Below, piece by piece: positions 45,464 through 58,072 of a DNA stretch of 64,000 nucleotides. The stretch is taken from positions 119,198,874 to 119,262,873 of the forward strand of contig OX393550.1 of NCBI GenBank assembly GCA_947650365.1, written 5' to 3'. Numbering within the stretch: position 1 is the first letter of the stretch; the number at the start of each line of letters is the position of its first letter. This DNA comes from Chamaelirium japonicum (Eukaryota; Streptophyta; Magnoliopsida; Liliales; Melanthiaceae). The notes below the pieces were generated by a model, which worked only from the letters and a program-made list of their open reading frames with translations, made no database searches and had not been told where the DNA came from. Made by a program: the position numbers and the translations under genes.

Positions 45464-45700
45464 GCCGGTCCGTCTATTCGCACCCATGGAGGAAGTGATT
45501 TGTCTTGGCTCCCAACCAATTTTGACTTGTTGGTCGTCCATATTTGATCGCCCACCGCTTCGCGATCATCCCCGTCCTGTCGCGGCGCCTTTCTCGTTCT
45601 TCTCAGTGCCAGAACCCTAAACTGCTGGCCCTCCGACCACCTTCTCCCCATTTCTTCTTTCTCCTCCTACTCCCTCCTCCTTATTCTTCTTATGTCTTCC
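45464..45700. repeat. Partial copy of the Mutator-like family
   Basis: It starts gtccgtctattcgcaccca, matching the end of the 18028-18611 element, and contains ccagaaccctaaactgctgg and a CT-rich run as that element does. The other end was not found. The sequence changes to the 5S-bearing LTR-like piece downstream. Confidence 0.55.
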
Positions 45701-45782
45701 TCGCGGTCGAATTGTGATGACCAAGATCCAATAGCTAAGACTTCTGAGGCTGTGATACCAAAATGAATAAAATAAGGCAAGG

Positions 45783-46031
45783 TGTCTAAGGCCACCGAGT
45801 TAGTCCCACATCACCTGAAGAGAAGGAGATCTGAGCTACTTATATAATTTCTCCTCCCAAATATAGTAGACGCGTTTTAAAACAGCACATTGCTACAGAT
45901 TCCATAAGAACTCCATAGTTAAGCATGCTCGAACGAGAGTAGTACTAGGATGACTGATCTCCTGAGAAGTCCTTGTGAGGGCACGGGCAAAGCGGATGAT
46001 ATCTTATGTGTTTAAGGTGAATGTTACACGA
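45783..46031 (+). mobile_element. Cassandra-like TRIM LTR fossil
   Basis: The order ttagtcccacatcacctg, then a TATA-like acttatataat, then a 5S-like stretch, then gtgagggcacgggcaaagcg and gatgatatc follows the LTR of Cassandra, a small non-coding LTR element carrying 5S rRNA sequence. Exact limits are uncertain: tgtctaagg and gttaca are candidate ends. No second LTR was seen nearby, so it may be a lone or partial LTR. Old. Confidence 0.65.
45906..45979 (+). pseudogene. 5S rRNA-derived sequence within the TRIM LTR
   Basis: agaactccatagttaagcat then gctcgaacgagagtagtact, aggatgactgatctcctgag and aagtccttgtg follow the 3' two thirds of plant 5S rRNA, which reads AGTTAAGCGTGCTTGGGCGA at the A-box. 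The A-box and C-box positions are recognisable but altered. It is not a functional 5S gene: the first ~40 bases are missing and there are many changes. Confidence 0.8.
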
Positions 46032-46117
46032 ACCCTAGTCATTACCTGAAATTGGTACCATCCCACTGAAGCTGCCATGGTGGGTACGTACCGACATCAT
46101 CAAGGGGATGTTGGTAG

Positions 46118-48349
46118 TGTTGGAATTAAATCCTTGTATCAGAGTCGTAGTGGAAGCAAAAAATAGATCCGAGGATCTCGTGGTGTATTTTTCATCATGA
46201 CTAATTCAATAAAACAATCTATATATAAATCTATGATCCTAGCATAAGTGCGGACACCCTAGAGGTATACTACGATCTAAGAAAAGATATGCATGCATCT
46301 AGTTAGATGTTTAGAATCATCATACATTGACCGGGTATTTTACCCAAGGAGAACAAATTCTGATGACGACATGCAGAAAATCATCTAGTTAAAACGTTGT
46401 TAGTTTTTCTCCAGATCTCTAATTGACTCAAAATTTTTACTGGACGTCGGCGTCGTCATTACAGAACTCCTCGAAGTGGAATCACCTTGATCAGAGTTTT
46501 GTATCTTCGAAAACAATTCCCGGATTGACTGCATGTCTGCCAAAATCTAGGCAGTAGAAATTGTCGATATCGCCTCTTAATGTATCGTTGGAGATAACGA
46601 CCTCCATGTCGATGATTGAGATAAATTGTTGGATGACACCGAGTCTTTCGCGAAGGGAGGAACCCTCGATGACTCACCACTAGCTGCAGAGCCGACGAGC
46701 CCACCACCGGTCGGCTTGCAACGAAAAAGATGGAGTAGCCCTACGTCGGAGGATCCTTTCTTCTTTCTTCTCTTCTTCTTCCCTTTCCTTCCTTATCTTT
46801 TTTTCTCCTTCTTTCTCTTCTTCCATGGCCAAAACCACAAGAGATAGGGAGAGGATGAGAGGGCGGCAAGGGTTTTGGATGAGAGCTTGCTAGGGTTTGC
46901 CCCCTCTCTCTTCTTCCTTATATAGGGCCGGCGCCCTTAAGGATTTGACCAAGTCAAAACCCCTATGAGTTGTGGCCATCTATACATATCCAAAGGAAAG
47001 AGGGGAGCACGAAATTCCCATGCCCTATCTTCATTACATGTGGCCTTTCCCACTCCTAAAATTTAGGGCACAATTGCCCTTATGGAGAAGGCCCACTGTT
47101 TAGCTGAGAGAGAGAGAGAGAGAGAGGGAGATTTACTCGGCGAAATCACGAACCGATTTCGCCTATGGACTCCTGGAATTATTCCCGTCCATATGAGTAC
47201 CATATTCCATATGTGTATGACCATAAATAGATATTAACCAAAATACCCCTATGGCCCATACATACATGCGAATAGATTTTTGATGTTTAGGCATGCGCTC
47301 TATCGTGCTACTTCGTATCTACCAAACCTAACTGGACAGGGTATATAATTTCTATACGAGACGACAAGGTGAAGTCTTCAGGGCTCAGGACTTCTAGCTC
47401 CAACCGTATCCCTGAATGACTATCTCAGTGGCACACCGAGAGTTTTGTCAATCAGTCCAAATTCGATTAACCCGCAACTTAACCTAGTATGTCCCACGGG
47501 CTGCACTCTAGTATTCCCAAACTTATATTACTCCCTTGTAACCCCTGTTCTTCACTTTAACATGGTAATCATTGATCCCTCCAATACCGGTGCCATGACT
47601 CGACTCAGGAGGTGGGGAGCACCTTCAGACCCGATCGGTTATATGACTCAATTCGATGACTTGCCAACCATAACCACACACTCCGGTGCTATGCCTAGCA
47701 CCCGAACTAATATTAGTCTAATTGATGACCACCAGGCATGAGTTTAATATGTGGACAATATGACTCATCGAATGCACCCATCCATCTCTGGATATTGGAT
47801 AGCCCATAGGAGTTACATGCCACTCCAACGCCAATCGGGTAACCCAATGTACCGTGGTATTGGATTATGGTAGTCCGCACACGTTGGCACATCAAAAGCA
47901 CCACATAACTGGTTAGCTTAGTGGATATGGTTCCTCAGGGTTAAGGACATATTATCTAAAGTGATAAAATGGTTAATGCATCAGTGTCTGACTCACTGAT
48001 CTGTATACCGTTCTGGTTCCTATTTAACACGATCATCGTGCTTGGTCAGGTGAATGGAGATCCAATGTCCCCGTGGTGGAGATTTCACCACATCCCTCTA
48101 CCTGTCAACACCTTATTCACAGTGAAGCGACCAACATCACCAAAGATGTGAACTGAGTCTAGGTCTACACAAGACTGGTCCACTGGGTCTCCCAAGCATG
48201 TATCCACCATGCACCTATGTGACCTACTGTGTTCCCTGGGGTCCTTATTATATATGGTTTACACATACCATTTTAGTTATTCATTAACCAGGGATATTAT
48301 TCAGTAATGTTAATATAGAAAATCCATGTTGAGGACATACCGGCTCCAA
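46118..48349 (-). repeat. Left LTR of the copia fossil
   Basis: It starts tgttggaattaaatcc and ends near accggctcca. It matches the right LTR along its length and holds the undisturbed target site gactgcatgtctgcc that is split by hAT-5 in the right LTR. The short CT-rich and Pro-rich frames in it are not genes. Confidence 0.85.
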
Positions 48350-51300
48350 AAATCTCCCACTTGTCCTAGTAGGGAAATACAATTTTGACTCATATGGTAT
48401 CTGCATGCTTCTTAAAAGCCTTGGTCGGAACCCTCTGTACAAAAGAGGTCCTCCATGTTATCAGCAGACGCCACCTAGGTCACTGCAACATCCCTTTGAT
48501 ATTTCAAGTATTGGGTGATTTAAATTTGCCAATTGTGTTATAGCTCGTAGGATTATTCCACCACTCTACTATTGTGCATAACAATTAGCCTTCTGAGTTT
48601 CTGGTGCTTATCCTTAGTTCTAAGCCATACCAAACTCCCTTGCTACTTAGTATGTCAAAATATGCTTAGCTACCATGTCTTCCTGCATTACTTTCCTTCA
48701 ACTGATGGTTCCTCCGAATTCAATGATACTGAGAAGAATATGCTAACTCATAATCTCTCGTCCTATGGTGATACTTGAATATATACTTCACAACTGTTCA
48801 ATAAATTTAGACAACTGGGTTTGATTGATACATACTCATCATGCCCATAGCAAATTTTTCAGTCTAGCTTACTACATTTCAAACAGAACGTCACCAGCAC
48901 TGGAGGTGCAAAGTACCTCATGCATATATGCGCTGGCCATTATCTTATCTATGAAGGCTGATTATGATAGCAAGAGAACCTTGCTCTATTGATCCATGTT
49001 ATTGTGATCTCCAGAACATAACTCGCTATCACCTAGGTCTTATGTAATCAAACCAATATGACCAACCATCTTATTACTGAAGACTACATCCTATCCTCAT
49101 ACCAAATGAGTAGGACTGTTGTAGACGTAAAACATTTGGTACATTACTGTAGTACCGTCGATCATCTTTTACTTGCTAGGATCATCCAATTTTTGATCAT
49201 ATCCATACTAAATAGATTTCTTGATCAAACTTGATGATCTAGCCTCTGAATGCTTGCATAAGTTCACAAAGACGTTTGCAACTTGCATACCTGTTCCTCT
49301 TGATCCAGTGCTTTACAACACCATCAAAGGATTCCATCATACTCTAATAGGTCTGAGGATCATCCTCCTGATCTTTAAGATAAAACCTGAGGGTTTCTAC
49401 TAAATACCTTTCAGGAGCCCTGATAACCCTCCCACTATGATGAGCTTGTGATGGTTTCGTGCGAGTCGACTCTACAGTATCTGTAACCATTGAGCTTTTA
49501 TCTCCTCCCACTATGTTTTTCGCTGGAGCGCCTCTTATAGTAACCAGTAGTTCCTAAGGAACCACCTTACTTGAGGGCTAATGAAATCATGTTCCAGGAA
49601 AACGGTATTCGAGAATACCTACTCTTCCGCAGGATTACAAACTAGACTACCTCATGTCCCTATCTGGATATCCTATGAACAAGCACACTTTTAACTTAGT
49701 CTCCATCGTATCTTTCCTGTCCTTTTGCTTATGTGCAGGACAACCGCAAACCCTAAAAAAATATAGGCTTTACTTTCGCTTAGCCTAACAATTTAGGACT
49801 TTGTGGTACTGACTTAGATGTGACAATGTATCTAAAAAAGATGCCCCCGTTCCTTAAGGTATGCCATCAAGTAACTGGGTGGCCAGGTATAGCTTATCTA
49901 GGTCTGAACGATGTCTGACAACGTTCAGTTTCTCCTCTCAGAGCACTAGAGTGGTATCCTGATGGAGTCATCTTGGATTTAATCCCTTCCCACTCAGGAA
50001 CCCAACATACTTGTCCAATAGGTTTTAGCCTCCTCGATCAAATCAAAGGACCTTGATATGTTTTCCTGTCTACGTCTCTGCTTCAGCACTAAACTCTTTG
50101 AATGAATCAAAGATTCAGACATCTGCCGTATTAGGAAAACATATCCTTACTTCGAATACGTAAAGTACTCAAATCCTCCTATCTTTTGGACTTCCATGGG
50201 CCCACATGTACTAGCTCTAACTATCCTATGACCCTGATAACCGTAGCCTGGAAATTTACCTTCCCGATAGAACTCACAAGTTGGTGGGCTATCGAAGACA
50301 ACTAGACTTTATGAGTCCAACCCTAAACTAACTTTTGTATCCTACCTGAGATAATATATATCCAAACATTAGGTGCCATAGGTGTGCTAGATTATCTGAG
50401 GGAGAATCTTATTAAGATGAGCTTGTCACACATAGCTGCAACTATTATGTTATATTGCTTCAGAATAGGAGTTCAGTTTATAAAGAACTTTCTGTATCTA
50501 TCCATTAGAAATAAAAGAACCATCTATTTAAAAATCCTTTTTTATGGAAACATAAATCATATCTTTATCTACTAAAGTCCTTCCATCTAAAATATGCAAA
50601 ATAACATCTACAATAGCTCCCATTGATGTCATGGTTTAAGTCCCCAATGCTTAGGATTACCTCCTTGTCATCTAGTTTACTTGTTTCCTTAAGCTCCTGC
50701 AACGTATTACAGGCATAGGTAGTGGATTCAAAATCTATATCCTAGGAAACAATATAACCGCTAAATGTCACGATTACCCCCACTCATGTGGGTCTGAGGT
50801 ATATCCGTTATAACTCGTTGGTCTTGAGACTCATGACTGTCCCACTTCTGATTACCTGTCTTGCCTTTGTAGGAACAAACTCCCCTTTGGCTTCACTTAT
50901 CTACCAGACTTCTGGACCTGCAATTGCTTTTGGTTAGACTCATCGATCTTGCTTAGATTTCTTCTTCTGAAATCTACCCTTAGCCTTCAGAGAAGATCTT
51001 TGCTCTACGCATAGGGATTTATCCCTTGACCATATCTCTTCCATTACAATCTGAAGTGTCGCTCGGGGCTGTGCATTTGTTACTTCAAACCTGTTAAGGT
51101 CAAGGTTTCAATATGTAGCCCTCAAATGATCTAGATAAGGACTGAAGAGAATATTCATTAAAATCTCGACTTTCAAGATGATACCGAGGGAACTCAGCTA
51201 GTTCACATAGCCAAACAATTTCAGCATACGATCCTTTACCGAATGTCCCTCTACCATCTTGACATTAGCCAAGTTCCATGCAGTCAGGTAACAAGTTACC

Positions 51301-53550
51301 CGACCCTTGAATACTCTCTTGGGACTAGCATTATATCTTTCGCATAATCTTCAGACTTAAAACATTTCTGAATGACGATTTACAGATAGATTACCCATGC
51401 GAAAGCATGAGCTATTTTCTGTATGTCTCATCAAACTTTTGTTAGTCTCATTCTAAGCCATAGACTCGACGCCTTTCTGAAGGACGGTCTGCTAGGAGAC
51501 TATTTCCAGCATGTCTCATCAGACTTATGTCAGTCCATCCTAGGCTCTGAGCCTTAACCTCAATTGCATCGGGTCCCAGACTAATCCGGCTCCGGGTTAT
51601 TCAGAGTGGCCTTGTGCATGCATACCCTTAGGACTATAAGGTTGTCTTACTTCCTTCTAACATAGTTTAGGGACCGGTTATTATATATTATACAGAATGG
51701 AGGACAGGAGGGCCTTGTTCAGTCATTTTTCTAAAATACCGTTAGTTAATATCAAAAAAACTAAACACCTATTTTATGGATTTTAAAAACAGGTAGGTTG
51801 CTCTTGCCGTGATATTTACACCACCTCAAGTGTATATATCTTAGAATGTAAATTCCCCAGGCTCGAGCATTGAGACAATCGGCCCTTAATAGGAGACAGT
51901 ATCTCGGTCAGAGCATGCAACTGCTTCTGCTAACGGGGTATCTACAACCCAATCTTCATCATGATTGCACAGGGCAAATTGATAAACCTCTCAATCTTCT
52001 TTTGACCAGCTTTATGTGACCCGCCATGCACAGTAACGACGGCTTCACACAAGCTTCCGAATAATTCCCACAAATCTAGGTGGTGTCGGTAGGGGAGTTC
52101 ATAGGCCCCCGTGGTGCAGGAATAAGTCATCACCCACTGCCACCAGCATCCTCCATGTCCCAAAGAAAACCACTAGGTGAACCAGCATGGAAGAAAACAC
52201 AGCTCTCACCCGGTGGAAATATCGAACTGTGTACCTCCCACCCAGACCCTTAGTTGGTTGATTGTGGAGACCAGGGGCTCCCCTTTGGAGAGACTCTCTT
52301 ACACATCCCTTAATCTTAATAAGGTTTTAATCAGATCTAGTAAGGTCACAACCTCCTAGACCTAGACCCTGGTTTTCCGTGCTCCCACTAGGATTACAAA
52401 CTTTCTTGCAAAGTATTAGTACCCTTGGAAAATATCATAGTACCTACCTTGAATACTCGACTTTCTCTTTTCTTGCAAGGATTACATTACATAGCTTTCA
52501 AAGATTCCGATACTCCACTAGTCTGCTCACAACCCTTATATCTGGAGCCTAGCCTAAGGTCGTGGAAAGGACTCCCACTACTATGACGCCTAGTTCATAA
52601 TTCGATGTTGGCCAAATAGGGATATCCGATAAGCTCCGTCAGACCTCAACCTAATGGTTGCATAACCAAATCGTGATGAGTTCTTACTACCATCAAACAT
52701 CAACTAGGAGCGGGTATCACTTAGTGGAATCCTACCTAACTTGTTCGCTAGGACCATATAGGGAAGTGCATCCCACTAGGGTTATCATACTCTTTATAGG
52801 GTCATTAGTTATCTCCTAACAAATCTAATACTGCGTCTATCCTTGGTGCACAATACTCGGTTACCTGAACTACCATGAGGGCGGTTATCACATTTTCTTT
52901 TAGATAGCCACCGGATTTACACGTGTTAGAAATATATAGAGATACCGATGATCACATAAGCTAAGTATTAACCCTAAGCCGGATCTAGAGATTAACTCAC
53001 AAGCAAGACTGATAAATAAATTATCATCGGAGTTCTCTAAACACAAAGTAAAGAGCATAACAAAAAAATCTAAATTGAATCAAGTCTAAGGCGACCACTG
53101 AACCTGAATAACATAGCCAAGATATCATGTTCTTCCGTTCTGTATAATCTCTCAACGACGATCCTGATTATCGCCAACGTGCATGCTTTCGCCGGATCCT
53201 TACACTTCATGGTACCATTTGCCCGAACAGTAGATGTATCATTTAACTATAAAGAAAAAGAAACAATCCTAGAAACATGGCCATAGAATCGAGGGTGGTC
53301 AACCTCCATCCCCGCTCATCTAGAGTCTTAAAATCCACAAGCACAATAATAATCAATGCAAAAATAAACCCGAGGTCCGACACCCAGAGGCATGCAATCA
53401 CATATTATTATTTAGCACACCACCTGCAAAGAGACGATATATAGTAGAATCCATATACATGATCTACGCCGAACCCTGATGAAAATATATGCAATCATAT
53501 ATCCACATAATGTTTTCACAAATTCATGAATAAAACATACACTGAAGCGT
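48350..53550 (-). mobile_element. Decayed interior of the copia fossil
   Basis: About 5.2 kb between the LTRs. Only short gag/pol-like words survive on the minus strand, and no host gene was seen inside. It is too broken for a domain map. Confidence 0.7.
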
Positions 53551-53564
53551 GCTTTGATACCAAT

Positions 53565-56428
53565 TATTAAAATTAAATTCTAGTGTCAGAGTCGTAGCGA
53601 AAGCAAAAGATATATCAGAGGATCTCGTGGTGTATGTTTCATCATGACTAATTCTATAAAACAATCTACATATGAATCTATGATCCTAACATATGTGTGG
53701 ACACCCTAGAGGTATACTACAATCTATGAAAAAATATGCATGCATCTAGTTAGGTGTTTAGAATCATCATACCTTGACCAGGTCTTTTACCCAACGAGAA
53801 AAAATTCTGATGATGACTTGCAGAAAATTATCTAGTAAAAATATTGTCAGTTTTTTCTCAAGATCTCTGATTGACTTGAAATTTTTACTGGACGTCGGCA
53901 TCGTCGTTACGGAACTCGTCGAAGTAGAATAACCTCAATCAGAGTTCTATACCTTAGGGAATAATTCTCGGACTGATTGCATGTAGGGGTGCAAGTCGGG
54001 TCGGTTTGGCCTCAAACCAAAACCAACCCAACCTAGGGTCGGTTCCAACTTTCTCAACCCGGAACCAAACCATTGACCTATTGAACCAACCCAACCCAAC
54101 CCATAAAAAGTTTGGGTCGGTTCAGGTTTAAGACTTTTTTTTGGGCTATCCGAAATCAAACGAAGGAAAACAAAAATAATATACCCAGCCTTTAAAAAGT
54201 GGAAACGGTTTAGACAAAGGCATCCTGAAAAATGGGACAATCAGACACTTGCATCAAGAAAGAAACAATAAAGCATAGTAGTGACTCTAGCAAATCTATT
54301 GCAAAGCTTTTTAACAAGACCATTCATTTGCTTATCCTAAAGATGGATTAGAAACGAAGTATTTAAGTGATTAGTATAACATGTATTTGAATCAACATCA
54401 TTGGTAAGCTGAATGCATATCTTACCAAAGTATTAAGTAATACAAAGTTGGGTCGGGTCGGGTCATACAAACCTCGATGCATAACCGAACCGATTTAGAT
54501 CGGGTCTGCTAATAACGAAACCGGATCCGATCCATTATAAACTAGAAAACCGACCCAAACCAACCCAATGCGGTTGGGTCGGGTTGGTTCTCGGTTTGAC
54601 CTGGACCAAGTTGCACCCCTAACTGCATGTCTGCCAAAATATGGGCAGTAGAAATTATCGATATTGCCTTTTGATGTATTGTCGGAGATGATGACTTCCA
54701 TGTCGAGGATTGAGAGAAACTGTCAGATGGCACTGAGTCTTTCGTGAAGGGAGGAACCCTCGATGGCTCACCACTAGGTGCAAAGCCAACGAGCCCACCA
54801 TTGGTCGGCTTACAACGAAGAAGTTGGAGTAACCCTACGTCGGAGGATCCTTTATTCTCTCTTCTGTTCTTCCCTTTTCTCCTTCTCTTTCTTTCTCCTT
54901 CTTCTGTCTCTTCTACCATGGTTGAAACCACAAAAGAGAGAAAGAGGATGAGAGGGGCTGCTAGGGTTTTAGATGAGAGCTTGCTTGGGTTTGCCCCCTC
55001 TTCCTTCTTCCTTATATAGGGCTGGCCCCCTTAAGGATTTAGCCAAGTCAAAACCTCTATGAGTTGTGGCCAGCCATACATATCAGAGGGAGAGAAGGGA
55101 GAACGAAATTCTCATGCCCTATCTTCAATACATGTGGCCTTTCACACTCCTATAATCTAGGACACAATTGCCCTTATGGAGGAGGCCCACTGTTTGGCTG
55201 AGAGAGATATTTACTCAGCGAAATCGCGAACTGATTTCGCTTATGGACTCCTAGAATTATTCCCGTCAATATGAGTACCATATTCCATATGTGTATGACC
55301 ATAAATAGATATTGACCAAAATACCCCTATGGTCCATACACACATGCGAATAGATTTTTGGTGTTTAGGCATGCGTACTATCGCGCTACTATGTATCTAG
55401 CAAACCTAACTGGACATGGTATACAATTCCTATACGCGACAACAAGGTGGAACCTTCAGGGCTCAGGACTTCTAGCTCTAACCGGATCCCTGAATGACTA
55501 TCCCGGTGGCACACCGAGAATTCCGTCAATCAGTCCAAATCCGATTAACCCGCGACTTAACCTAGTATGTCCCGTGAGCTGCACTCTAGTAATCCTAAAC
55601 TTATATTACTCCCTTGTAACCCCTATTCTTCACTTTAACCTGGTAATCATTGATCCCTCAATACCGGTGCCATGACTCAATTCGGGAGATAGGGAGCACC
55701 TTTAGACCCGATCGATCATATGACTCGATTCGATGACTTGCCAATCATAACACCACACACTTTGGTGCTACACCTAGCACCCGAACTATCATCAGTCTAA
55801 TTGATGACCACTAGGCTTGAGTTTAATGTGTGGACAGTATGACTCATTGAATGCACCCATCCATCTCTGGATGTTGGATAGCCTGTAGGATTTATATGCC
55901 ACTCCAATGCCAATCGGGTAACCCAATGTACCATTGTATTGGATTATGGTAGGTCTGCACATATTGGCACATCAAAGCACCGCACAACTGGTTAGCTTAG
56001 TGGACATGGTTCCTCAGGGTTAAGGACATATTACCTAAAGTGATAAGACGGTTAATGCACCAGTGTCTAACTCACTGATCTATGCACTGTCCTGGTTCCT
56101 GTTCAACACGATCATCGTGCTTGATAAGGTGAATGGAGATCCAACGTCCCCGTGGTGGAGACTTCACCATATCCCTCTACTGCCAACAGCTTATTTCCAG
56201 TGAAGCGACCAAAATCACCAAAGATGTGAACTGAGTCTAATTCTACACAAGACTGGTCCACTGGGTCTCCCAAGCATGTATCCACCATGCACCTTAGTGG
56301 CCTACTGTGTTCCCTAGGGTCCTTATTATATGTGGTTTACATATACCATTTTAGTTATTCATTAACCAGAGCCATTATTCAGTAATGTTAATATAGAAAT
56401 CCACGCCAAGGACACACCGGCCCCAACA
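53565..56428 (-). repeat. Right LTR of the copia fossil (with hAT-5 inside)
   Basis: Homologous to 46118-48349 from its first base; it ends ccggccccaaca before the ggtag duplication. The extra length is the hAT-5 insert at 53984-54621. Confidence 0.87.
53984..54621. mobile_element. hAT-type element (hAT-5), 638 bp
   Basis: Left end taggggtgcaagtcgggtcg; right end, inverted, taggggtgcaacttggtcc. The flanks attgcatg (53976-53983) and actgcatg (54622-54629) form an 8-bp duplication with one difference. The sister LTR at about 46.53 kb keeps the single uninterrupted site, which proves the insertion. Subterminal ggttgggtcggg runs; no coding sequence. It is younger than the copia element it sits in. 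Confidence 0.92.
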
Positions 56429-56433
56429 GGTAG

Positions 56434-57140
56434 AAACCTACCGCAGCAGGTTAGACGGGCGACCATGCCACCGATACACTGTCTATAGTGTCGGGGGCTT
56501 GCCATGCCACTGACATCGGTCAATGGCTAGGGTTCAGGCATAGAGAGTATGGAGGAAGATGAAGGAGAATGGAGGAGGTGAAGGAGGAAGAAGGAAGGGG
56601 GAGGAGCGCCAACATCTTAGGATTCTGGCATAGAAAAGATATAGAAAGAAGAAAAAGGAGGGATGAGCATGGGTATAGCTACGTTGGGCTTAGGGGGGGG
56701 GGGGAGGCGATACCCCCCTGAACTTTTGAAGTTTTCTATGTATGCACTATTTCAGATGGTACCCATAACTTGCTGCGCGCCCCTTATCTTTGGTTGAGGA
56801 TTTAACACATAATTAGCTGTGTTAACCACAAATGCTTATTCAGGCCATTTACTGACTAATTGCATCACTCACTGGGGTCTGCCTATTCACACCCATGGAA
56901 TTAACGATGGCACTCAAATCTTTAAATTTTTTATTTTCTGTTTATCCTCGTCCTCAATGTCCAGCCGGTCACCATTGATATTGCCCCCCATCACCCTAGC
57001 CTCCTCCATCACTTTCTTTCTAGCAACACCCTCTGCTACCCTCCTTTTCCTTCCTCCTCCTCCTCCTTCCACCATTTTTTCTGTGTCGGAACCCTAAGTT
57101 GCTGGCTCTCATCCTCCTTTGTTCTTCCTCCTCCTTCTCT
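56434..57140. repeat. Direct repeat copy 1 (Mutator-like family region)
   Basis: From gcagcaggttagacgggcga to caccctagcct it closely matches 57490-58072. It includes a GA-rich stretch, a G-run followed by gcgatacccccctgaact, and at 56880 a gtctgcctattcacaccca end-like motif related to the 18.0-kb Mutator-like element. It continues into CT-rich sequence ending near 57140. Non-coding. Confidence 0.8.
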
Positions 57141-57209
57141 GGAGGGTGGAGCTAGAATTTACTTGCAGGGACGACAAAATACAAAATCAAGCTTATTAAT
57201 CAATAGTCA

Positions 57210-57213
<4 letters not shown>

Positions 57214-57285
<72 letters not shown>
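57214..57285. repeat. (TA)n microsatellite
   Basis: About 35 TA repeats between the two direct repeat copies. A shorter (TA)n run lies at about 57461-57471 on the other side of a small inverted-repeat sequence. Confidence 0.95.
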
Positions 57286-57287
<2 letters not shown>

Positions 57288-57442
57288 GCGGTATGCGGTA
57301 AGTGCAGCAACGCACTACAATCGTCTGATGCACCACTACGGTGTCGTACCGCAGCCATTTGATGCACTCGCAGTGTACATGCGATGCACGTAACGATGCA
57401 TCAGATGGCTACGGTGCGACACCACACGCCGCATCCTAACAA
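57286..57442. repeat. Short inverted-repeat element between TA tracts
   Basis: 27 bases at 57340-57366 (ggtgtcgtaccgcagccatt...) pair with 57397-57423 with three mismatches, giving a strong hairpin with a 30-base loop. The outer sequences atgcggtatgcgg and, inverted, ggatgcggcgtgtgg also resemble each other. Location between TA microsatellites recalls the Micron type of MITE described in rice, but no sequence identity is claimed. Confidence 0.6.
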
Positions 57443-57489
57443 CCCCCCCTCTCTCTCTCTATATATATATATCAGTAGCGCGATAGTAC

Positions 57490-58072
57490 GCAGCAGGTTA
57501 GATGGGCGACCACGCCACCGATACATTGTCCATAGTGTCGGGGGCTTGCCATGCCACTGACATCGGTCAATGGCTAGGGTTTAGGCATGGAGAGTATGGA
57601 GGAAGATGAAGGAGAATGGAGGAGGTGAAGGAGGAAGAAGGAAGGGGGAGGAGTGCCAACATCTTAGGATTCTGGCACAAAAAAGATATAGAAAGAAGAA
57701 AAAGGAGGGATGAGCATGGGTAGAGCTACGTTGGGCTTAGGGGGGGGGGGGGGGGATGGGCTACCCCCCTGAACTTTTGAAGTTTTCTATATATGCACTA
57801 TTTCAGATGGTACCCATAACATGCTTCATGACTTGCTGCACGCCCCCCTATCTTTGGTTGAGGATTTAATACATAATTAGCTGTGTTGACCACAAATGCT
57901 TATTCAGGCCCTTTACTGACTAATTGCATCACTCACTAGGGTAGGGTCTGCCTATTCACACCCATGGAATTAACGATGGCACTTGAATCTTTAAATTTTT
58001 TATTTTCTGTTTATCCTCATCCTCAATGTCTAGCCGGTCACCATTGATATTGCCCCCAATCACCCTAGCCTC
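57490..58072. repeat. Direct repeat copy 2 (interrupted by the Tat-like LTR)
   Basis: Near-identical to copy 1 (56434 onward) with scattered changes and small gaps, including a different G-run length. It stops exactly at 58072, where the LTR of the downstream retrotransposon begins, so that insertion is later than the duplication. Confidence 0.85.

Larger units (their letters stand above)
46118..56428 (-). mobile_element. Ty1/copia LTR retrotransposon fossil, 10.3 kb
   Basis: A perfect 5-bp target duplication ggtag lies at 46113-46117 and 56429-56433. The LTRs are 46118 to about 48349 and 53565-56428; the latter holds a hAT insert, without which both are about 2.2 kb. On the minus strand an initiator-Met-type primer site ttggtatcaaagca (53550-53563) follows the right LTR, and a purine tract aagtgggaga precedes the left one. 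Scattered copia-like words survive in the interior, such as RAPERYLVETLRFYLKDQED. The coding region is badly broken throughout. The first ~250 LTR bases differ at about 28 positions by eye, so it is old. Confidence 0.87.

Noticed and set aside
45906-45979. Functional 5S rRNA gene
   Set aside because: Incomplete and altered, and embedded in a Cassandra-like LTR context.
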